From Microbotryum silenes-acaulis (taxonomy: Eukaryota > Basidiomycota > Microbotryomycetes > Microbotryales > Microbotryaceae), in contig QPFY01000006.1 in the NCBI GenBank assembly GCA_003665825.1, positions 434,001 through 498,000 on the forward strand: 64,000 nt of DNA. The letters run 5' to 3'. Below are positions 55,261-64,000 of the stretch, one piece after another. The position numbers and the translations under genes were made by a program. A model generated the notes under the pieces. The model had not been told where the DNA came from, searched no databases, and saw nothing but the letters and a program-made list of their open reading frames with translations. Positions within the stretch are counted from its first letter, which is position 1, and each line of letters begins with the position of its first letter.

Positions 55261-56083
55261 GAGGCCGGTAGGTAGGCAGCGAGGACCTGTCAGTGCGCTA
55301 TCCAATGATAAGTTCATCTAAAGTTAGGCATCTGTGGAAAACTAGGTGTTATCCATTAAGGAAAGAACCCTTCCAAACTAATGCGTTTTTACGAGGGCCT
55401 AGCCTCCGAGGCGCGCGCCGAAGCCGCCATCTGTCAGGACGGAGGGCGACTCGAATTCCGTGCATCGCATTCCCGGGTCACGGCCTCCGTCGCGAAACCT
55501 CCTTCATCATTCTATTATTGGAGTCTTTTTGCGCCAGATAGAAAATGAATACATTCTGATCTTACTACTTTGTCTACCCAAGTACCTACTTTGCCTAATT
55601 CTCGTCGGGACACCGCCGGTCAAGGCCACATGTACAGTGATTTCTCACCGACGGGAAGGAGGCGCGGAGCCCCCTGAAAGTGATCGGATCGCCGGCGCAT
55701 TTACGAAAGCACTTGAACCGAGTGATCGGACAAATGGAGGTACCCGAGCTCACAGCCTTGGAATACCATAGCAGAGAGAGAGAGCCACCTGGTAAGCCTA
55801 TGTCAACTCTTCAACTCGCGTTCATAATGGGGCCAGTGATGAAGCTTTACTCGGACGAACAAGAGGTAGGAGGACAGTTCGTAGAATTACAGCTAGTAGG
55901 GATGATAAAGAAGCCACTACTCTTAGGTCAGACCAGCAGAGCGCGGTCAACAGGACCACTCGCGGAAGGCCAAAAAGTTGAAGCAAATACGATGTACTGA
56001 AAGCATCAAAGACGAGACAAGGATATACGGACGGGAGAGACGGCAATGCGCCAGTCTCGGACCCGAGGAGCCGGTCGAGCTCC
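55261..56083. other. Intergenic region beside the relic
   Basis: No intact gene. The matching first exon of the relic could be expected here, but I cannot recognise it. Confidence 0.4.
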
Positions 56084-56668
56084 TTACTTCTTCTCGCATT
56101 TGCCGCCGCTCTTCTTGAAGCCGGAGTTGCAAGTGTGGTTGCAATCACCCGAAGTGGAACACCACGAGACCGAGTTGGCGACCTTGGGGCACTTGGACTT
56201 GTCGCAGGCCTTGATACATCGTCCGTTCTTCTTCTTGTAGGGGGAATCGCAGGTGAAGTCACAGTCACCTTTGGAGGTGCAGAATGGCTCCGAGTGGGCG
56301 GTCTTGGGGCATTTGCTCTTACGGCATTCCCTCGTAAGACTGCTCAGGTAATCAAAGTCAAGTGCGAGGTCAGCTGGGATGTCGGATCCGAAGCCAGACG
56401 TCACGTCAAAGTGTCGCTCAGGAGGTCTCACGTACCAGAATTTGCCGTGAGCCTCGTAGCCATCCTCGCAGATGAAGCTGCAGGTTCCGAATCCGGGACC
56501 GGCGCAGACCGCAGTGCCATGAGTGACCTTCGGGCAGTTAAAAGGAAGACATGTCGGGGGAGTGCGCTTCTTTACGACGATGTCTTCGCCGACCGGAACG
56601 GCTGCTGCCGAACTGAGGGTGAACGCGAGCGAGGCGACGGCACAAATGGGGATCCAGGTGAAGTGCAT
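56084..56668 (-). CDS. Secreted protein with three cysteine-rich modules (copy 3 of the local family)
   Basis: Exons (minus): 56668-56436, 56339-56084; 162 aa. Signal peptide MHFTWIPICAVASLAFTLSSAAA, nearly the same as in the 54.1 kb gene. An N-terminal module CLPFNCPKVTHG..CSFIC follows, then CRKSKCPKT..CTSKGDCDFTC and CDKSKCPKV..CSTSGDCNHTC, ending KCEKK. The last cysteine of the first module is created by splicing: exon 1 ends TG and exon 2 begins T, giving TGT. If the intron were retained, Trp would appear there and the frame would still stay open through most of it. This phase-2 intron sits at the same place as in the sister gene. Both genes and the relic lie on one strand within 3.2 kb, a tandem array. 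Confidence 0.85.
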   Translation of the reverse strand: MHFTWIPICAVASLAFTLSSAAAVPVGEDIVVKKRTPPTCLPFNCPKVTHGTAVCAGPGFGTCSFICEDGYEAHGKFWYVRPPERHFDVTSGFGSDIPADLALDFDYLSSLTRECRKSKCPKTAHSEPFCTSKGDCDFTCDSPYKKKNGRCIKACDKSKCPKVANSVSWCSTSGDCNHTCNSGFKKSGGKCEKK

Positions 56669-57813
56669 GGTTCGGGAAGGTCGTTTGGATGTGTGGCTGA
56701 GGTGAAAGGAAGAGGCGAAAGTGCGAGATGGGCACTGGGGTCGTACTAGGATGGGATGTTGAATGAAGAGAAAGAGAGCTGAGAGACGAGAGGATCGAGC
56801 GGCCCCTTTTATTTGGGCGCAAACTGGCGCAAATCATGTAGGGCCTACCCATCGCGATGAACTAAAAGTGGGCAATGCGCTGTCAACTTGTCCAGCCCTG
56901 CAGCGGCGGTGCTCGCTGGAACAACGTCGCTGGCGGCGCCCGTAAGAATGGCGGCCTAAATTCAGTGCACCGCGACTCGCGATCTTCCGAGTGATCGAGA
57001 ATCCCGAGCCCCAGTGCAATGAGGCCCAAATTTGTTCTAGCCGGCAGCGGGGCACGTAACATATGAGTCGCCGGAGTGCTTGGGTCGCCCAGAGGCCCCG
57101 GCCCGTGGCGCGCGACCGGGCGCCGGTTGAGAGCAGTGTTGCGCTGCCTCAAAGTCGGCTCCGCTTCACCGCTTTGGGACAGCGTCGCGAGGTCGAGACT
57201 CGGGAGTTAGGATGCTGTGTGCGAGCTGTGCGTGCGAGTGCGTGCGCCTGGGGGATGCAGATCAAATGAACGTCAGACATTAGGGGTCGGTGCCTCGAGG
57301 TACCGTCGCCTCGACGTCTGGTCCGGTAGCTCGCAGGGCTTGCACTCAGTAGAACCCTGACTGATGGAAGTGTCTCGTGGTGCTGCACTAGATCAGTGCC
57401 CTGCGTTCCAGCATCCTCATCGTGGGCGGTGATCACTACTTGCTGCCAGGCTCGTCCCTCACTCGCAGGTTCGGAGCATCTCTTCGTACGAATTGCAATT
57501 GAGACCCGAGACACACCTCAAATTCCTGTCATACCTGTCAAAAGACCCGTACCAAGTTGAAGCCATGTCGCCTAATAGCACGCCTCGGTGCAAGTCGCTC
57601 CTGAGCCTGAAGTGCACTCGCCGCCGAAAAGGGGTCGGTTGTGCACTTCAGGCGAGTCGCCGGCGTGAGCCTGAGGTTCGGACGACCCTCGAATTTCGGG
57701 TGGTAGCGTTCAAGTCTCGACGGTGTTTCATTCAACTGCTGCCAGTCGAAACTGCACGGTGTAGTGCCTGCGCACGCCGAAAGCGATGAAGTGTCGCGCC
57801 GACGTCCGAGCCC
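56669..57813. other. Intergenic region with a long hairpin
   Basis: No recognised gene. An AAATAAAAGG TATA-like site lies on the minus strand near 56810, upstream of the cysteine-module gene. A 13-bp inverted repeat occurs at 57605-57653. Confidence 0.4.
57605..57653. repeat. Perfect 13-bp inverted repeat (hairpin)
   Basis: The arms gcctgaagtgcac (57605-57617) and gtgcacttcaggc (57641-57653) are exact reverse complements around a 23-nt loop. No coding gene overlaps it with confidence. Confidence 0.7.
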
Positions 57814-58224
57814 CTAAGTCGAAAATGGGTCACCTATCATCAACATCAAGTCGTTGAGAGTCTCAGTGGCTTTGGCTGATTCAACTACGATCTTCAATTT
57901 CTGGGGTTGAAATTGTGGAGACGCATCTGCGAAAGGCTGATAGCAGCGAACCATCTTCGAGAGCTGTAATCCTTGCGGACAACTTATCCGTGGAACGGTC
58001 AGTGTCACGTGATCTGCCGATGCCGTCGGCGTGCCGGGATCGCTGAGCCTCGCGGAGCCGGGTCGATTTTCCTCCCCGGCGCCGGCGTCGTCAGTCATCC
58101 TCTGTTGAGCTCGTTCAATCACCACCGCGGCACCGTCCAGTCTCGAATCGGTCCCGTGCCGACTTCGATTGGTCAAGCGCATCTCACTCAAGCGACTATC
58201 CTCGTGGGTGGATCTCGACGCCAT
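57814..58224 (-). CDS. Possible small unknown protein
   Basis: Open frame of 136 aa starting MASRSTHEDSRLSEM, divergent from the peptidase gene 84 bp away. The N-terminal half is Arg/Asp/Ser-rich with a helix-like VVIERAQQRM, and the C-terminal half includes MVRCYQPFADASPQFQPQK and VVESAKATETLNDL. No family is recognised. The tight divergent spacing makes a shared promoter plausible, but a chance frame cannot be ruled out. Confidence 0.3.
   Translation of the reverse strand: MASRSTHEDSRLSEMRLTNRSRHGTDSRLDGAAVVIERAQQRMTDDAGAGEENRPGSARLSDPGTPTASADHVTLTVPRISCPQGLQLSKMVRCYQPFADASPQFQPQKLKIVVESAKATETLNDLMLMIGDPFST
58006..58011. promoter_or_regulatory. CACGTG element upstream of OCT1
   Basis: A CACGTG hexamer in the context gtCACGTGat lies about 300 bp before the OCT1 ATG, inside the doubtful open frame of the minus strand. 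Function is inferred. Confidence 0.25.
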
Positions 58225-58308
58225 CTGCAACTAGACCCGGCCTAAATCGGACTTAACAAGCTCGAGATAGCCTCCCGCTCATCGCATCGGGTCCCACTTC
58301 CCCCCAAG

Positions 58309-60887
58309 ATGAAGCCCCGGATCCCGTCACCTCGAGTTCTCCTACGGTGCTCCTCCCTTCACGCCAGGACGACGCTCGCACGCGTGGTCCCTCGTGCGAT
58401 CCCTCGCTGCTTTCTGTCCTCATCCTCGTCCTCCCTGCCCGCGACGCACAACACCCCTCTACACCAACTATTCGACGTACCCCTCAACTCCTACGCCTCC
58501 TCTCCTGCCTATTCCACCAAGCCAACTGGTCTATTCCTCCAACCGGTCCTCACAACCCCATCTTCCTTCCCCGTTCTCGCGCATCGCACTACTCTGCGCG
58601 CCCAAATCCTCGTCCAACGAATCTGCGACCCGTCGACCTACGCTCAAACGAACCTCCAAGACCTCGCCCAAGCCGAACATGCCTTCTTGGCGATGGTCAA
58701 AGATCTCGATCGATTGAGTGACCTCTTGTGCGGGGTGATTGATTTGGCTGAATTGGTAAGGAATGTTCATCCCCAGGAAGAGTGGAGGTCAGAGGCGAAT
58801 GAGGCGTATGAAGGGTTATGTGCGTATATGAACGAGTTGAATACACATGTTGGACTTTATCAGGTGAGTTAAAAATGTGTTTGACTTTTGAGGGGAAAGG
58901 CCATGAGCTGACCGAGCTGAAAGACTACTTCAGGGCCTTAAATCACTTCACTCGCTTCTCCCTGCGACGACCCCTCAAAAATCACCTGAACTCTTCGCCG
59001 CTTATGCAGTCACCACGCCTTTCTTGCGTGATTTCGAAAAGTCAGGTATACACCTCCCGTCTCTTCAACGTACCAAGTTCGTCGACCTCTCAACGGAGAT
59101 CTTGCAATTGGGGAGGAAATTCTTGATCAATGCCGGTGAACCTAGGGAAGGCGTTCAAGTGGGGTTTAAGGAGGTGGAGGACGGGTTCGGGAACGGTTTT
59201 GCACGGAGGGTCTTTGGTGAAGAAGCTCAAGGGAATGCGGTTGGAGTGGTTGATCCGATCAGTTGGGAAGGTCGCGTTCTGGCTCGACAACACCCTTCCT
59301 CTGAATTGAGGAAACGGCTCTACCTCGCCACGCACCGAGCGCCAGATGAAAGTCATCTAGACACGCTGGACGATCTCTTGATCAAACGAGGTGAATTGGC
59401 GAGGTTGGTGGGAAGGAATTCATGGGGTCAAACCGTATTGGAGGATAAGATGGCCCAAGATCCCGAGAACGTTATGGGCTTTCTGGACGCTTTGGATGCG
59501 CATAACCGACCTTTGGCGCAAAAGGATCTCCAGAGGTTGCAAGATGTTAAACGACAGATCGAAGGAGGTGAAGGAAGGATCGATGCGTGGGATCGGGACT
59601 TTTGTTCAGACCTCGTCAATCAAAGACCTTCACCGATCCCGGATTTGGCACCTTTCTTCTCCGTCGGCAGTTGCTTTTCCGGCCTCTCCAAGCTCTTTGA
59701 ACGTATTTATGGGATACGGTTCGAACCCGAGGAAATGCGACAAGGGGAAGGATGGGATCCGAGTGTCAGGAAATTGCGCGTTGTCGATGATCAAGAAGGG
59801 GAAATTGGGACGATTTACTGCGATCTCTTTGCGAGGGAGGGGAAACAACCTGGAGCGGCGCATTATACGGTGAGGTGTTCGAGGAGGGTCGATGATGATC
59901 GACCCGATGCGGATTTCGGGGGCAGCGAATTCGTCGACCTTTCTTCAGGGGAGAGGGTGTACAAAGCTCAAGCGGAGGAAGGTTTGTTGGACGTCCCGAG
60001 CGTCGAATGGAATGGGAGGGAAGGGAGGTATCAACAGCCTATCGTGGTGTTGGTGTGCGCGTTTGGTATGGAAGGGGAGTGGCAAAAGGCGACGAGGACT
60101 TGTCTGCAGTGGCACGAGGTCGAAACGCTGTTCCATGAGATGGGCCACGCAATTCACTGTGAGTTCTCGATCCGCGAAAGGGATGGTATCTTTCGGCCGA
60201 AGAAATCACTCATCGTTCGTTGGAAAAATGATGTCAATGTTCACAGCCATGATCGGTCGAACCTCTTACCACAACGTTTCCGGCACCCGCTGCGCAACCG
60301 ATTTCGTTGAGTTCCCTTCGATCCTAATGGAACACTTCATCACGTCCCCTTCCGTGCTCGACCTCTTCGCACATCACCCTGCCTCCGGTCGACCGATTCC
60401 TCGTTCGATCCTAAATCAAATGTTGGTCGATCGCTCGACCTTCTCGGCGTTGGAAACGACAAGTCAAATCATGATGGCCGCATTGGACCAACGTTACCAC
60501 TCGGGTATCGTAAAAGCCGGCTTTTCATCCCGCGATGAACTCGCTACCGTAATGAAGCGGTACCACGTCCTACCCCTACTTTCGGACGCTCAAGCCGATT
60601 GGCACCTTACGTTCGGTCATCTCTTCGGATACGGAGCGACGTACTACTCCTACCTGTTCGATCGGGCTATAGCGGCTAAAGTGTTTGGGCAGAAATTCGC
60701 GGAGGATCCTTTGAATCGGGAGAACGGGGAGGAGTTGAAGAGAAGTGTGTTGAGGTGGGGTGGGGGAAAGGAACCTTGGGAGATGATTGGGGAGTTGGTA
60801 GGGGAGGAAGAGGTAATGAGGGGTGGGAAGAGAGGGATGGTCGAGGTCGGGAGGTGGGGGATCGAGGAGGCCAAACAAGGCAAGTAG
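58309..60887 (+). CDS. OCT1: Mitochondrial intermediate peptidase (M3A)
   Basis: Exons: 58309-58863, 58934-60158, 60247-60887; 806 aa. This metallopeptidase of the mitochondrial matrix trims an octapeptide from imported precursors. The N terminus (MKPRIPSPRVLLRCSS) is a basic presequence. The zinc site HEMGHAIH lies at residues 586-593 and runs across intron 2 into SMIGRTSYHNVSGTRCATDFVEFPSILMEHF, which provides the distal Glu ligand. Further M3 motifs are FDLF-like VYKAQAEEGLL and LFGYGATYYSYLFDRAIA near the C terminus. The length is normal for fungal Oct1. A CACGTG element lies about 300 bp upstream. Confidence 0.95.
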
Positions 60888-61087
60888 GAGTAAGTGGGGC
60901 TTTGTAGACGAAATGTCAAGATGTTGTACCACAAGGAACAGTCGATTTTCAAGGTGTGCTCTGTTCGGAAGAGCGAGAACTACGCGGCAGGTGGCGAGTT
61001 GATCTTCTCGAAGACAAGTACAACAAGTTCGATTTCGTGATCATCACATACACTCGGCTTATCCAACAAAGAAGCTCCTACCATTCC
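60888..61087. other. Convergent 3' region of OCT1 and TAF8
   Basis: A 200-bp spacer between two convergent stop codons. Nothing else seen. Confidence 0.5.
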
Positions 61088-62555
61088 TCAAACCCTCCAC
61101 CTTCTCCTCTTCACAACCCCACCCCCACCTCCGCCACCCGTCGTCGTATTCCCCTGCAAACCCCCCGCCACGGCCACCCCTCCATTCGCAGCCATCAACG
61201 CCTCCTCCAACGCACTCTGGTCAATCTCCGTCGTGCCCATCCTCAACTTCCAAACCGGTTTATTCCTCCCCTGGGCCGTCGGGTTCCCAATTTTGTTCGC
61301 GGAAGAGGAAGCGAAAATGGGTTGACTGGCCGTTTTGGAAGAATACCATTCGGTCGAGTAATCGACCACGTCCAATTCTTCCCCATTGCCAAGCAGTCCG
61401 ATTGTGTCCGATCCGTTCGGCGCGGAAGGGTTGAAAACCGATTGTTGAGGACGGGCGGATGTGCGTAGGATGAGGTTACGTAAGGAGGCGGAGACTTGGG
61501 TCGAGTCGTTTTGGCGTGATTGAAGGGTCGCGAGATGGGCGAGGGCCAGGGGAGAGGGTTCTTGGGGTTTGGGATGGTGCGTTAGGTTCGGCGGGACAAA
61601 TGGAGCTGATAGAGTTGGGGTAGGGTAGGCCTGCGAGGAGGAGAGCGGTGGCGAGTGGGGTTCAGTATGATAGGAAAAGGTTGAGCAGATACTTTTGAGT
61701 CACGTACTGGAGTGACTTTGAAACTATGCTTATTGGGCAACGCAGGCAAGCCCGGGAGGTCACTGAGCGCATCGGACGTCCTCTTTGAAGCGATCGTCTG
61801 GCCTGTGACGATACCGGATGCAATCGCTGCCGGCGTCGAGTTGAAGATGTGGATAAATTCCTTCTCCCTCTTCTCCCTTTCGTCCTGTTCGCCTTCGTCG
61901 TCGGAGCCGAGCAGTGGTCCAGACGGAGACGAGCGCCGCTTGGACGAGCGTTGGAAGCGCAGTTTGGGCCATTCTTCTGTATCGCGCAGGATGAACACAT
62001 GAGTGCAGTGTATCAGCCTCAAAAGTTGTACCCGGTCCTGGTCCGACTCTGACCTGATGGACGATGCTTGGTGCGCTTGACCTCCTGCACGAGCTCGGGT
62101 TCGGATCCGACGCCTAGTCTGCGACAGCTCTCGACAAGATCCTGGACGTTGGGTCGGACGCGTTGTGCATGGTTCGCTAGGTGGTGTGCCAGTAGCAGTG
62201 CACTACCAAAGACTGCGTGTAGAACCAAGGGAAATACGAGTGGGTCGTTCGAGACGGATCGAGTCAGCTCCAGCTGGGTCTTGCTCTCCTGCTGATCCGA
62301 TAGTCGACTCCCCAGGACATCGCCCGACTCACAAGTGAACAAGCACCCCTCGATCTCTTCCAACGCGTCCTGTTCCGCACTATCAAAGCCCACGTCCTGC
62401 AGTTCACGCGCGACCAAACGGCGTACGACGTTGGCCGCGACGGAGGGGGGCAAGGTCGTCGTTTGGCCCTCGTATTCCGCGTGTAGTGTGGAGGCAATGG
62501 AGGAGGAGGATGACGTGGACGCTGTGGGAGATGGTGGGACACTGTCCGTGTCCAT
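61088..62555 (-). CDS. TAF8: TFIID subunit TAF8
   Basis: Exons (minus): 62555-62054, 61976-61708, 61630-61088; 437 aa. TAF8 pairs with TAF10 through a histone fold and brings it into TFIID. Residues 35-75 (VAANVVRRLVARELQDVGFDSAEQDALEEI) form the bromodomain-associated histone-fold start. The C-terminal TAF8 signature LPGLPALPNKHSFKVTP lies at the end of exon 2, and AYPTPTL follows directly after the splice. A Ser/Asp-rich linker (SKRRSSPSGPLLGSDDEGEQDER) lies between. The last exon is a Gln/Ser-rich region ending in a basic VVKRRRWRV, a possible nuclear localisation signal. ATG 62555 (MDTDSVPPS) was chosen; the upstream open frame lacks conserved residues. Confidence 0.85.
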
Positions 62556-63788
62556 GGTCGCGATGGGGCCGAGCAGGAGAGAGCAAGAGAGAGCAAGCGT
62601 GCTGGCGCCGTCACGCGATGAGCTCACACCCGCCAGAGCAGTGCCAGCGCCCGCCACTGCATGCGCAGTTCAAGTTCTCTCGGCATCTCCCACGACTCAG
62701 GGGACTTGATGTGCGCACACGGCAAGTATGAACACGGCAATTATACACATCGTTTGAAGAAACGCATCGATCGCGTTTGGTGCTCAAAGCTTGCGATGGA
62801 GAGAAAAAAAATCGACTGCAGTGGTCCGCGCATGTGACTTCCGCTCGATACCGACGAGAGGAACGTTCGCAATTGCCTAAGCTCGGCAAAATCTGACCTA
62901 TCTCGGCGTCTAACAGCTCGCGACGGACGAAGACGCCCTGCAAAAGCGTACGTACCCGGAAAATATTTGGGGATTATTATCCTTCGCAAGCTGAGTAGGA
63001 GAGGGAACCGCGCGAAGGATCCGACGAATTGCGATAGGTTTCGGCGGGATGGCGTAAGGGAGTTGTGCAAAGAACGGGGTATCGACTTCGTTCTTGAGTT
63101 GGTCATAATCCCTGTGCTGGCTTCCGAGATCAAGAAAGCATGGTCAAGAATTACTTGGAATAGTTTGGATTCCGCTCAGACCATGTCTGCCTCCCAGGAC
63201 GACTCCGAAGTCGTGGAGGTGGGAGGAGTGACACTCGAGGGTTCCGAATTCGAATGGGCATCGGTTTCGGAAGCGGAGGAAGATAGGGAAGACATACACG
63301 AAGGCATGGGTGTCAAAAGCTCTGATGAAGCTGCAATGTTCGGTTCGCACAGTGGGGTTTGCTGACATGGAATCTAAGAGCCCGCCAGCGGGTTTCCTGA
63401 CCGTGGAGGACGGGCTCGACGTCATGTGGGGCCCCGCCCAGTCCAAACGATGGTTCAACCCTTCAGCCGCACTACCCATTCGAAGACCTTGTGCACTCAC
63501 TGGCCAGGCTGTTTTCTTTGAGTTCTATCTCGCCATGTCTAGACGTCTGAACTAGCCAGGGTGTTGTCGGAGCACACCTTCAGCGTCGAGCTGGCCGAGC
63601 TGGCAGGACTGGCCCGAGCCAAGGAGCCAGCTCGCGATCGAGGGCGTGTGCGCATGCGCCGCGAGTCCCTCGTCATCTCTTGCTGTTGCCCAGCTCGCGA
63701 ACGAAAGAAGGTGGTGTCGACCTCTCTTAACGTACAACGACCAGCTCTCGTTTCCAAATTTCAGTTTCACCAAGGTCCTGATTTCCGG
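62556..63788. other. Region between TAF8 and the F-box-like gene
   Basis: It contains the TAF8 promoter and a short frame at 63184-63365 (+), MSASQDDSEVVEVGGVTLEG and onward, 60 aa. That frame is acidic and could be the first exon of an unrecognised gene. A second short frame at 63310-63555 overlaps it. Neither shows a domain. Confidence 0.35.
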
Positions 63789-64000
63789 ATGACGAGCCGA
63801 CTCGCAATCGCGCAGTGCCTTCCGACTGAGATCATCGAGCACATCGCCCTCTACGCAGCGCCCTGGCAGGTCAACCTTCCGTACGCCGAGTACACCTATG
63901 CTCAAAACAGCCCCGAGACAATCAAAAATGCTTCCATGACCTGCCGATCTTGGAGAGCGGGTTTCGGGCGTATGAGGTGCCACACGGTCTACTTGAACGA
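63789..64000 (+). CDS. F-box-like protein, N-terminal part (runs off the window)
   Basis: The frame is open from ATG 63789 to the window edge, so only about 70 residues are visible. It begins MTSRLAIAQCLPTEIIEHIA. LPxEIIxxIA at this position, followed by a stretch ending SMTCRSWRAGFGRM, is the usual layout of basidiomycete F-box-like proteins (LPPEI...CRxWR). Such proteins recruit targets to SCF ubiquitin ligases. The 3' end, splice pattern and target domain lie outside the window. Confidence 0.6.
   Translation, partial: MTSRLAIAQCLPTEIIEHIALYAAPWQVNLPYAEYTYAQNSPETIKNASMTCRSWRAGFGRMRCHTVYLN

Overview
This window is nuclear DNA from a filamentous or yeast-like fungus, most likely a basidiomycete. 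Genes lie on both strands and are cut by many short introns (mostly 50-120 nt, GTRNGT donors, CTRAC-like branch sites, YAG acceptors). There are no operons or Shine-Dalgarno sites. The gene set is typical of fungi: a DASH kinetochore subunit, a phage-type mitochondrial RNA polymerase, a Yvc1-type vacuolar channel and secreted chitin-deacetylase-type enzymes. The intron density and GC-rich flanks suggest Basidiomycota, perhaps Pucciniomycotina; the class is an inference. I rebuilt most gene models by hand, and nearly all of them close in frame from ATG to stop after splicing.

Layout. 0.4-3.1 kb (-): Mei2-like RNA-binding protein. 3.9-4.8 kb (+): Rab5-type GTPase. 6.5-8.1 kb (+): secreted protein with eight cysteine modules. 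10.2-10.5 kb (-): Gon7-like protein. 11.0-13.3 kb (-): sugar transporter. 15.1-16.5 kb (+): DASH subunit Duo1. 16.8-18.5 kb (+): tRNA dihydrouridine synthase with an 8-nt exon. 19.4-21.0 kb (+): peroxiredoxin-like protein. 21.6-23.6 kb (+): unknown protein with 4-nt and 14-nt exons. 24.1-25.5 kb (-): Met22/Hal2 nucleotidase. 26.0-30.6 kb (-): mitochondrial RNA polymerase. 32.3-35.5 kb (-): diphthine-ammonia ligase. 36.3-37.8 kb (+): unknown. 38.5-40.0 kb (+): Arg/Ser-rich protein.

40.7-49.5 kb (+) is a head-to-tail array of four secreted polysaccharide deacetylases. 49.7-52.6 kb (-): Yvc1-type channel. 53.5-56.7 kb (-): two more secreted cysteine-module proteins, with a decayed third copy between them. 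58.3-60.9 kb (+): mitochondrial intermediate peptidase. 61.1-62.6 kb (-): TAF8. 63.8 kb to the edge (+): start of an F-box-like protein.

Most genes are unrelated housekeeping genes. The two expanded sets, the deacetylase array and the cysteine-module family, are both secreted and both show recent duplication. They probably act at the cell wall or outside the cell. The cysteine-module family has a strict C-x4-C-x9-C-x5-C-x3-C-x10-C pattern and only phase-2 introns. It is the best candidate here for something little described.
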